NCBI GenBank assembly: GCA_015234045.1
Contig: JADFWU010000028.1
Span: forward strand, 1 to 40,204
DNA length: 40,204 nt
Direction of reading: 5' to 3'
From: Magnetococcales bacterium
GTDB taxonomy: Bacteria; Pseudomonadota; Magnetococcia; Magnetococcales; JADFWU01
In this document: one piece after another, positions 33,931 to 40,204 of the stretch
Layout of the letters: every line of letters starts with the position of its first letter
Position numbering within the stretch: the stretch's first letter is position 1
Translations under genes and position numbers: made by a program
The notes under the pieces: generated by a model
What the model saw: only the letters and a program-made list of their open reading frames with translations
What the model was told of the DNA's origin: nothing
The model's database searches: none

Positions 33931-34041
33931 TCAACTCACAAGATGGTGAATAGAAAGCAGGATCAAGCCCAACATGATTGCTGGTGCTGTAAAACTGGTC
34001 ATCAACAACATCAAAGGATTCTCAGACATGTAATGATCCAT
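33931..34041 (-). CDS. Very small membrane protein, 36 aa
   Basis: ATG 34041 follows an AGGAG box by about 8 bases. The product is MDHYMSENPLMLLMTSFTAP followed by AIMLGLILLSIHHLVS, a single hydrophobic helix with a short polar head. It aligns without gaps to the 42-aa neighbour over 29 residues. The frame is open upstream to 34164, but the ribosome site and the paralogue both support the short form. Function unknown. An AT-rich region of 400 bases upstream probably holds its promoter. Confidence 0.68.
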   Translation of the reverse strand: MDHYMSENPLMLLMTSFTAPAIMLGLILLSIHHLVS

Positions 34042-34441
34042 CAATATTCTCCTAACCTGACATAGTTGATCATTAAAATTCGCTCTCAACTTGGTATTCA
34101 CGGATACATTGCCCATGAACTTATATTTAACAATGAAGATCACTCTTTTAGGTGTGTTTCTCACTGTTCAACTACAAATAACGGTAGCATAATTTTCACT
34201 AAAATGTCACAAAAAAAAATAATTAAGCTATTAACCTTTTGATTAATCTCGAACAAAAATGTTCATTAAAATTTCATTAAATTATCATAAACAAGCCATC
34301 ACATTGATTATATTGAAATCTAATTATGACGCGATTTTCATGATTTCAAGCGAAATCATCTAAATGGTTGCAAAACAGACGGATTTTCAGGGAAAAGGGA
34401 AAAGAACCAGGTGCAGAAAGCGGGATTAAGGGGAATGTATT
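34042..34441. other. AT-rich gap, probable promoter region of the small-protein genes
   Basis: 400 bases with no credible gene between the sulfotransferase 3' end and the 36-aa gene. The tract 34195-34310 is strongly AT-rich. A perfect 7-bp hairpin lies at 34341-34358 (TGATTTC-AAGC-GAAATCA), with no T-run. No clear -35/-10 pair was settled on by eye. Confidence 0.45.
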
Positions 34442-35194
34442 CTACAAAATGGAGTAGCCAAACCGCCGCAAAAGTACCTCATGGGAATGGAAAACACGAT
34501 TGAGGGTTTGGATATCTTCTGGGCTCAGGCGTTCTATCTGCTGGGCATTCATATTGCGGATCTGTTCGTGATAGCGGCCTTTTATTTTAATTTTCTGTTG
34601 AAAATTAACATCATGCAGATCAGGGATTAAGTTGGAAATCTGCTTGGCTACTGCATTAGGCTGGGCGCACATGCGTTCATAGGTAAAGAAAAGCGAACGG
34701 TCTGCATAGCGCTTTAGATTCATATCCTGCCACTTAAAGCAGGTCATCAGGTGAGTTGCGGCGCGTGTTAAATCGGCCTGTGGATTTTGTCGGCAGATAC
34801 CTTCAGCCACGGCATAGGGGTTTCGTACCATCACCAGGAACTTCACACGCGGGAAGTTCTCGATTAACATATTGGCTCTGAGCAGATTTGGTGGTGATTT
34901 CTCAACAAACACGCGTGGATCGGTGTTATTGGTGCGCAACCGTTCTTGCCAAGCGCGTTTGGTTTTTGGCCAATCAAAGTGCGCTGGATCGGTGAACAGA
35001 TCGAGTTTTTCGGTCCAGAGAGAGACCACATTATCACGAATGGGCGTTGGTCCGACAAAACCGGGGATAAACTGGCCTTCAGCAGGCAGGTGAGCCACAT
35101 TTTCACAACGGTTGAGCACCTGTTCCAAAAAGGTGGTTCCACTATTGTTGGGCATCAACAGAAAAAGATTGGTCTGTACTTGACGATAGATCAT
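34442..35194 (-). CDS. Sulfotransferase-family protein
   Basis: 250 aa, cytoplasmic. The N-terminal PAPS-binding loop reads LLMPNNSGTTFLEQVLNRC, and the 3'-phosphate region reads FPRVKFLVMVRNPYAVAEGICR, both typical of the sulfotransferase fold. VFVEKSPPNLLRANMLI lies between them, as in Stf0/tyrosylprotein-type enzymes. It transfers sulfate from PAPS to an unknown acceptor, perhaps a sugar or a peptide. Its ATG overlaps the stop of the upstream gene by 4 bases (ATGA), so the two are co-translated. Confidence 0.85.
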   Translation of the reverse strand: MIYRQVQTNLFLLMPNNSGTTFLEQVLNRCENVAHLPAEGQFIPGFVGPTPIRDNVVSLWTEKLDLFTDPAHFDWPKTKRAWQERLRTNNTDPRVFVEKSPPNLLRANMLIENFPRVKFLVMVRNPYAVAEGICRQNPQADLTRAATHLMTCFKWQDMNLKRYADRSLFFTYERMCAQPNAVAKQISNLIPDLHDVNFQQKIKIKGRYHEQIRNMNAQQIERLSPEDIQTLNRVFHSHEVLLRRFGYSIL

Positions 35195-35967
35195 AGCGGA
35201 GGCGGGATATCACCAATTAACTTGAATGTGGAAAAACCATCAAAGCGCGGGTCTTCCAGATCGAAGGCGTAATAAGGATCTTCTTCCATGGGACTTTTTT
35301 TCTTACTTTGACCGCCTTTTGAGCATTTTGATGTCTCTTGCTTACCAAACATCACTTCTGAGATACCCAAATAGCAACTCCGGTTTCTACAGGGATAACC
35401 ACAGCGTCCATTGCCAAAGACTATGACCTTCTCTTTCCAAGGAATGGATTGCAGAAACTCTATTCTATCGTTCTGGTCGATATGGAGCGTGACAAAATCA
35501 TAAAGCTCGAGAGCGGATTCGATACCCTCCAGTGTATCGACTTCGCGAATAGCACTTAACCGGCGGGTATAGCCTGGAAAATCTCTTTTGATCATACGGG
35601 TCAGATCATCATTCAGACAGATGACACCATTTCCAGGTAGCGCCAACTGCTCCAGCAGAGGCCATGTTTTTTTATAGGCTTCCTGGCTGAAGAAATGGTT
35701 GGAGAGCACCAGATCGAGACTGATATTGTTTTGGCGCAAGATGTCGAGTTGTTCAAAGGAGAGCGCGTTAGGCTTATTGTAGCCACGTCCACCATAGAAA
35801 GGGGTAAATTTCTGCACAAACCCGAACACACTGCGGATCTTATAGTTTGAAAAGGCTTCATAGCGCAGTTCAAGCACACGCAGGATATTTTTTGCATGGC
35901 CGAGATTGCGTCCTGAAACGATCAACTCACGCTGAGCATTGGTTGCTGTTGCTTTTTTCTGACTCAT
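35191..35967 (-). CDS. Conserved-looking protein with a Cys cluster, function unknown
   Basis: About 258 aa from ATG 35967; the frame can be extended to a TTG at 36024. I do not assign a family. The alternating strands and helices (ISLDLVLSNHFFS, GVICLNDDLTRMIKRDFPGY, FVTLHIDQNDRIEFLQ, KVIVFGNGRCGYPCRNRSCY) suggest a TIM-barrel-like fold. The cluster C-x3-C-x4-C, with further Cys after it (TSKCSK), could bind iron-sulfur or zinc; U32-peptidase-like or radical enzymes are possible. It is coupled to the sulfotransferase and divergent from the TIGR03032-like gene, so all three may act on one product. Confidence 0.6.
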   Translation of the reverse strand: MSQKKATATNAQRELIVSGRNLGHAKNILRVLELRYEAFSNYKIRSVFGFVQKFTPFYGGRGYNKPNALSFEQLDILRQNNISLDLVLSNHFFSQEAYKKTWPLLEQLALPGNGVICLNDDLTRMIKRDFPGYTRRLSAIREVDTLEGIESALELYDFVTLHIDQNDRIEFLQSIPWKEKVIVFGNGRCGYPCRNRSCYLGISEVMFGKQETSKCSKGGQSKKKSPMEEDPYYAFDLEDPRFDGFSTFKLIGDIPPPL

Positions 35968-36061
35968 AATGAGTGGGGTTCGCCCTATAATCGGGCCTCC
36001 ATGGTCAGTAGATTGGATTGTCAAAAAGGCCTTTGGCCTGTAAAGTAACTCTCCGTCCTAA

Positions 36062-36090
36062 TTGTGAACTATTTATATATACATTATACA
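36062..36090 (+). promoter_or_regulatory. Possible promoter of the TIGR03032-like gene
   Basis: TTGTGA at 36062-36067, a 17-base spacer and TATACA at 36085-36090. The start codon is only 12 bases further on, so the message would have an unusually short leader. No Shine-Dalgarno is visible, in line with that. Confidence 0.4.
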
Positions 36091-36102
36091 GTGTGAAATG
36101 AC

Positions 36103-37188
36103 ATGGCTGAACAAACCGAAGAAAAAAAAGATACTCAAGTTCGCATTTCTGCCAGCGATGGTTTTATTGAATTTTTAAAGAAACATAATATTGGTCTGAC
36201 TTGGACTGCCCGCCGAAGCAACCGGCTCTTTTTTGCCGGTGTCACACCGGAGGATGGTCTTCATCTACTGGATCGGCACTATCCAGTGTGTGCCGGACTG
36301 TGTGCCAAAGGGAATCAGATCCACGTCAACAGCAAGTCGGAGATGTGGACCCTTCGGAATGTGCTGGAACAAGGCGAATATCGCGGTTTTGACCGCGTTT
36401 TTGTGCCGCGTATCGCCTATATGACCGGCGATGTGCAAGCTCATGAGATGGATCTTGATGCTGATGGCAGGCTGATCTTTGTAAACACCCGTTTTAGTTG
36501 TCTGGCCACCACGGCGGATCTACACAGTTTTCAACCTCTGTGGAAACCACCATTCATCAGTGAATTACGCCCGGAAGACCGGTGTCATCTAAACGGATTG
36601 GCCATGAAAAAAGGTCAGCCACGTTATGTCACCGCTGTTTCTACTTCCGACACCGCTCAAGGATGGCGTGAACACCGTGGCGATGGTGGCTGTATCATGG
36701 ATATTCGCACCGGTGAATTTGTCATCAAAGGGCTATCCATGCCCCACTCTCCCCGCCTTTATAAAGGCAAATTTTACGTGCTCAACTCTGGAACTGGACA
36801 CTTTGGAGAGGTGGATATCAAGGCGAACAAATTCACGCCCATCACGTTTTGTCCGGGATTTGCCAGAGGGATGAAATTTATCGGAGATCATGCGTTGGTC
36901 GCGGTATCCAAACCACGTACCACCAAGGCGTTTGAAGGGCTTGATCTGGATGATGCGTTGATTGCCTACAGTCAAAAACCGCTATGCGGCGTACTACTGA
37001 TCAATCTTAAAAAAGGCAAAATTGTCGAAAGAGTCACCATTGATGGCTTAATTGACGAAATCCAGGATCTCGCCATATTGGAAAATTGCCAACGCCCCTA
37101 CGCCATTTCCCCTGCGGATAAGACCATGGCAACCACCATTCACATTGATAACAAAGTTGCCCATAGCGTTCCATCCACATGGTCATAA
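36103..37188 (+). CDS. TIGR03032/DUF4915-like family protein
   Basis: 361 aa, cytoplasmic, without signal peptide. Seen: LTWTARRSNRLFFAG, the repeated beta-strand pattern of a propeller-like protein, DVQAHEMDLDADGRLIFVNTRFSCLAT, FQPLWKPPFISELRPEDRCHLNGLAM, and SMPHSPRLYKGKFYVLNSGTGHFGEVD. These match what I know of the TIGR03032 family, whose members often lie beside sulfotransferases. The biochemical role is not established. It is divergent from the sulfotransferase pair and lies just before the division cluster. Confidence 0.82.
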   Translation: MAEQTEEKKDTQVRISASDGFIEFLKKHNIGLTWTARRSNRLFFAGVTPEDGLHLLDRHYPVCAGLCAKGNQIHVNSKSEMWTLRNVLEQGEYRGFDRVFVPRIAYMTGDVQAHEMDLDADGRLIFVNTRFSCLATTADLHSFQPLWKPPFISELRPEDRCHLNGLAMKKGQPRYVTAVSTSDTAQGWREHRGDGGCIMDIRTGEFVIKGLSMPHSPRLYKGKFYVLNSGTGHFGEVDIKANKFTPITFCPGFARGMKFIGDHALVAVSKPRTTKAFEGLDLDDALIAYSQKPLCGVLLINLKKGKIVERVTIDGLIDEIQDLAILENCQRPYAISPADKTMATTIHIDNKVAHSVPSTWS

Positions 37189-37366
37189 ATCCAATAATGT
37201 CCCCATGAGGGTCTCATATAAGGATATCGGGGCCGTATGTAAATCGCACAACATCTTGACAGAGACCAACCCGGACACCGATACTCAATGGCGGAAAAAA
37301 ATCTCCTTATTAATAAACCGAAGGGCCTCAAGCCTCTGGGAAACTGTATTGCCGGGATCGAAACGG

Positions 37367-38407
37367 ATGTCCTCTCAACCGGACACACTCATTCATTCAG
37401 GAAGCACACACTCGGATAACCGGTATCAACCTCCAGCCGATCCGACATTTCCGCTATCCTTTCAACACACTTCCGTCCTGTCACGTGAAGTGATTGATGC
37501 ACTTCAGCCGCAATCTGGTGGACTCTATCTGGATGCCACCTTCGGTGGTGGTGGACACAGTGGCGCAATTCTGGCCGCTTCTGGCCCAAATGGGCAGGTG
37601 ATCGGGCTGGATCGTGATCTGGATGCAATCAATAATGGTCAACATCTGCTGAACCAATTCCCTGATCGCTTAACCCTGATTCATAGCCGATTCGCACAAA
37701 TGGCTGACGTATTGGCTGAGAAAGGTATTTCTCAAGTCCAAGGTATTCTCATGGATTTGGGTGTCTCTTCACATCAATTGGATACTGCGCAACGTGGCTT
37801 CTCATTCCAACAGGACGGCCCGTTGGATATGCGTATGAATGGCGGTCAACAGAGCCAGGACCAAAGCGCATCTGATTTGGTAAACACATTGGAAGAAAAA
37901 GAACTCAGCACAATTTTCTTCAAATATGGTGAAGAACGACACGCCCGCCGCATTGCACGCGCTATTGTTCAAGATCGTCTACAGACACCCTTTACCACCA
38001 CCCGACAGTTGGCTCGATTGATTGAGCGGGTTATGCCACGCTCTCGAAAAAGTCATCAACGTATTCATCCCGCAACCCGCGTTTTTCAAGCGTTGCGTAT
38101 CGCTGTTAATCGGGAGTTGGACGAACTGAAAACCGGTATCACCGCCGCGCTATCCTTGCTGGCTGAAGGCGGCCGTCTGGCCATTATCAGCTTTCATTCA
38201 TTGGAAGATCGTCTGGTCAAGCATACCTTTAGAGAAGTGGCTACACCGCCGCCACCCGGACCTTTTCCCATCCAGGAAATAACACCACCGTTTCGCCTGA
38301 TCACCCGCAAGCCCATCATGGCCGATGCGGATGAACAGAAAAATAACCGCCGGGCCAGAAGCGCCCGCTTACGTGTTACCGAACGCCGTATTGTGGAGCA
38401 GAGCTGA
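37367..38407 (+). CDS. rsmH: 16S rRNA (cytosine1402-N4)-methyltransferase
   Basis: Methylates C1402 in the ribosomal P-site. Seen: HTSVLSREVIDALQPQSGG, the SAM loop LDATFGGGGHSGAIL, GLDRDLDA, ILMDLGVSSHQLD, RGFSFQQDGPLDMRM, and the C-terminal THP-type region with HPATRVFQALRIAVNRELDEL and ISFHSLEDRLVK. The frame runs back to 37052, inside the previous gene. ATG 37367 is chosen; it still leaves about 25 residues more than usual before the core. ATG 37205 is another option. No mraZ precedes it, unlike in many division clusters. Its stop overlaps the ftsL start. Confidence 0.94.
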   Translation: MSSQPDTLIHSGSTHSDNRYQPPADPTFPLSFQHTSVLSREVIDALQPQSGGLYLDATFGGGGHSGAILAASGPNGQVIGLDRDLDAINNGQHLLNQFPDRLTLIHSRFAQMADVLAEKGISQVQGILMDLGVSSHQLDTAQRGFSFQQDGPLDMRMNGGQQSQDQSASDLVNTLEEKELSTIFFKYGEERHARRIARAIVQDRLQTPFTTTRQLARLIERVMPRSRKSHQRIHPATRVFQALRIAVNRELDELKTGITAALSLLAEGGRLAIISFHSLEDRLVKHTFREVATPPPPGPFPIQEITPPFRLITRKPIMADADEQKNNRRARSARLRVTERRIVEQS

Positions 38408-38673
38408 TGCCGCGCTGGATTTTGCCGACACTCCTCTCTTTTCTTTTGGTTATTTCTGCGGTTGCGGTGATCAACTCCCGCCTGTGGCTCCAGGAAACAC
38501 ACCGAGAGTTACAAGCCGCTCATAAAGAGTTGAATCATCTGCGCGATGAAGAACAAGCGCTACGCATTGAATGGGTTTCCCGAACCGATCTCAATGCCAT
38601 TGAACGCCGCGCACGAGACACGTTAGGCATGACAGCACCCAAACCGGATCAGTGGCAGGTGGTCACACCATGA
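38407..38673 (+). CDS. ftsL: Cell division protein FtsL
   Basis: 88 aa, with one N-terminal membrane helix (WILPTLLSFLLVISAVAVIN) and a periplasmic coiled coil (ETHRELQAAHKELNHLRDEEQALRIEW). The ending RTDLNAIERRARDTLGMTAPKP is typical of gammaproteobacterial FtsL. It bridges FtsB, FtsQ and FtsW/FtsI at the septum. Overlaps of 1 base with rsmH and 4 bases with ftsI point to tight translational coupling. Confidence 0.9.
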   Translation: MPRWILPTLLSFLLVISAVAVINSRLWLQETHRELQAAHKELNHLRDEEQALRIEWVSRTDLNAIERRARDTLGMTAPKPDQWQVVTP

Positions 38674-40204
38674 AACAGAGCCGGATGAAAAAACGCCAAG
38701 AATCCAGTGTTCGGGAAGCACCTATTCGCCGTAACAGACGCTCACGCCTACCCAAGAAAAAACGCGGCGGACTATTTACCAAGCTGTTCCCTGCGCCTGG
38801 CATACGTGCCTCTAAAGGCAGCTCACGCACACCACCAGAGGGTGGTCGTACACCACCGCCAGAACCCGGATCTTATATACGGAGTCGGCTTGATTTCCTG
38901 GTAGGGCTGTTCTTCCTGGCCTTTTTTATTCTTGGCCTTCGTGCCGTTGACTTAGCCATTTTTCAACATCAGAAATTAAGCAATCGCGCACAACGTCAAC
39001 ATGAGAAAAAAGTCACCCTACCGGCATTTCGCGGCCAGTTTTTTGACCGAAATGGCCGTACATTAGCCATCAGTCTACCGGTCCAGTCGCTTTCGGTGGA
39101 TATGAGCCGGGTTGAAAGTCCTGTGGGCTTGGCCCGCGTTCTGGCACCCTATCTCAATATTTCTCAACGTCAGTTGATTAAAAAACTGACCTCTGCCCGT
39201 GCCAACAGTTTTCCAACCATACGTCGAAAACTACCACCACCGGTTACTCAAAAAATCCGTGCATTGGATGAACCGTCCGTCTTTTTCATTCCCGAAATGA
39301 AACGATTCTATCCCGCAGGTGAGATTACCTCGCACGCGCTGGGATTTGTCGATATTGATGGAAAGGGCGTTGAAGGGCTCGAAGCCGCTTTGGATAATGA
39401 TCTTCAGGGCCAGGCGGGTATGAAACTCATCGCCCAGGACCGTCTAGGACGGCCTATGTTTCCGGTCGCTCAGACCCTGGAACCTGCCAAGCCAGGCACC
39501 GATGTTTCTCTCACCATTGATGCGACTGTACAGTACATTACCTATCGCGCCCTGCTGAAAGGCGTTTCGGAAAGTAAAGCACGGGCAGGTATTGCCCTTG
39601 TAATGAATCCCAAAAATGGCGATGTACTCGCCATGGTCAACCAACCGGGATTCAACCCAAATAATATGGCCAATAGCACAGCAAGCAGTCGGCGCAACCG
39701 CGCCATCACTGATGCCTTTGAGCCAGGCTCGACCTTTAAAATCTTCACTATTGCAGCAGCCATGGATTCTGATCTGGTCTCACCCGGCACATGGGTTGAT
39801 ATCGGTGGTGGTGTGATGAAAATCGGACCGCGTGTTATTCGGGATACCCATAGCAAACGCAAACCCAAAATGACCGTCCGGCAGATCCTGCAAAAAAGCT
39901 CCAACGTTGGTGCCGCAAAAATCGGCCTGATGCTGGGCCATGAAGCCCAAGAACATTATCTGCGCTCTTTCGGCTTTGGCCGGCGCTCCGGCGTGGAATT
40001 GTCTTACGAATCTTCCGGACAATTTCCAGATATTACCCATTACAAAAAAATTGGCGTGGCCAACCGTGCCTATGGCTATGGTATTACGGCAACACCATTA
40101 CAGCTGGTCACAGCCGCCTCAGCCGCTATCAATGGCGGTCTGCTCTATGAACCTCATATGGTCTCTGGATACTGGAAAGACGGAAAAATGATTCCCATCA
40201 GACG
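38670..40204 (+). CDS. ftsI: Septal peptidoglycan transpeptidase FtsI (PBP3), 3' end outside window
   Basis: The frame is open from ATG 38670 to the window edge, about 511 codons. Order: a basic, Pro-rich cytoplasmic tail of about 72 aa, one TM helix (FLVGLFFLAFFILGLRAV), and a dimerisation/pedestal domain starting with FRGQFFDRNGRTLAIS. The transpeptidase domain follows, with the active-site serine in EPGSTFK and the SSN motif (LQKSSNVGAAKIG). The KTG motif lies beyond the edge. The gene overlaps ftsL by 4 bases. The N-terminal tail is longer than the roughly 20-25 aa of E. coli FtsI. Confidence 0.94.
   Translation, partial: MKQSRMKKRQESSVREAPIRRNRRSRLPKKKRGGLFTKLFPAPGIRASKGSSRTPPEGGRTPPPEPGSYIRSRLDFLVGLFFLAFFILGLRAVDLAIFQHQKLSNRAQRQHEKKVTLPAFRGQFFDRNGRTLAISLPVQSLSVDMSRVESPVGLARVLAPYLNISQRQLIKKLTSARANSFPTIRRKLPPPVTQKIRALDEPSVFFIPEMKRFYPAGEITSHALGFVDIDGKGVEGLEAALDNDLQGQAGMKLIAQDRLGRPMFPVAQTLEPAKPGTDVSLTIDATVQYITYRALLKGVSESKARAGIALVMNPKNGDVLAMVNQPGFNPNNMANSTASSRRNRAITDAFEPGSTFKIFTIAAAMDSDLVSPGTWVDIGGGVMKIGPRVIRDTHSKRKPKMTVRQILQKSSNVGAAKIGLMLGHEAQEHYLRSFGFGRRSGVELSYESSGQFPDITHYKKIGVANRAYGYGITATPLQLVTAASAAINGGLLYEPHMVSGYWKDGKMIPIR

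Noticed and set aside
33464-34441. FNR or OxyR-type operator sites near the peroxidase
   Set aside because: Several TTGAT half-sites occur in AT-rich sequence, but none forms a full TTGAT-N4-ATCAA palindrome.

Overview
The window comes from a bacterial chromosome, most likely a Pseudomonadota close to the Gammaproteobacteria. This is inferred from MltC with its N-terminal domain, a long HD-type Cca, a gamma-like FtsL and a rsmH-ftsL-ftsI division cluster. Secreted Gly/Asn/Trp/Tyr-rich proteins that look like sulfur globule envelope proteins suggest a sulfur oxidiser. No rRNA, tRNA, CRISPR array, transposase or phage gene was seen. Species cannot be fixed from the sequence alone; a Magnetococcia-like relative is also possible.

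Layout. 1-334: a non-coding tract of tandem small hairpins and one long inverted repeat. 335-4792 (minus): trmB, thyX, an aldo/keto reductase with two Cys clusters, and the fused NAD(P)HX repair enzyme. 4945-6638 (plus): a two-gene NodIJ-type ABC exporter. 6917-12796 (plus): an SCP2-like lipid-binding protein, an RND adaptor, and an RND pump with a histone H1-like lysine-rich tail. 12870-18315 (plus): six exported proteins, five of them low-complexity and repetitive and one with a LolA/DUF4412-like look. 18367-20020: a small divergent gene, then a ParA/MinD-like ATPase translationally coupled to a single-pass membrane protein with a long coiled coil. 20154-21335 (minus): mltC. 21467-23391 (plus): an AT-rich pair, AAA/ABC-type ATPase plus a PD-(D/E)XK nuclease-like protein, wedged just before cca. 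Then cca (plus), a UshA-like lipoprotein (minus), and an HU/IHF-like protein (plus). 27042-34041 (minus): a diguanylate cyclase with a c-type haem motif, a GGDEF-EAL protein coupled to a dihaem cytochrome c peroxidase, and three very small membrane proteins. 34442-37188: a sulfotransferase, a Cys-cluster protein of unknown function and a TIGR03032/DUF4915-like protein. 37367-end: rsmH, ftsL and the 5' part of ftsI.

Two systems stand out. First, the ParA-like ATPase and its membrane coiled-coil partner lie directly after the exported low-complexity proteins. The partner ends in ...MPW, and two of the exported proteins end in ...NPW or ...NPWGW. This suggests a cytoplasmic ATPase linked through the membrane to an extracytoplasmic protein assembly, perhaps sulfur globules. 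Second, the AT-rich ATPase/nuclease pair has the form of a compact anti-phage module. Both functions are inferred, not shown.
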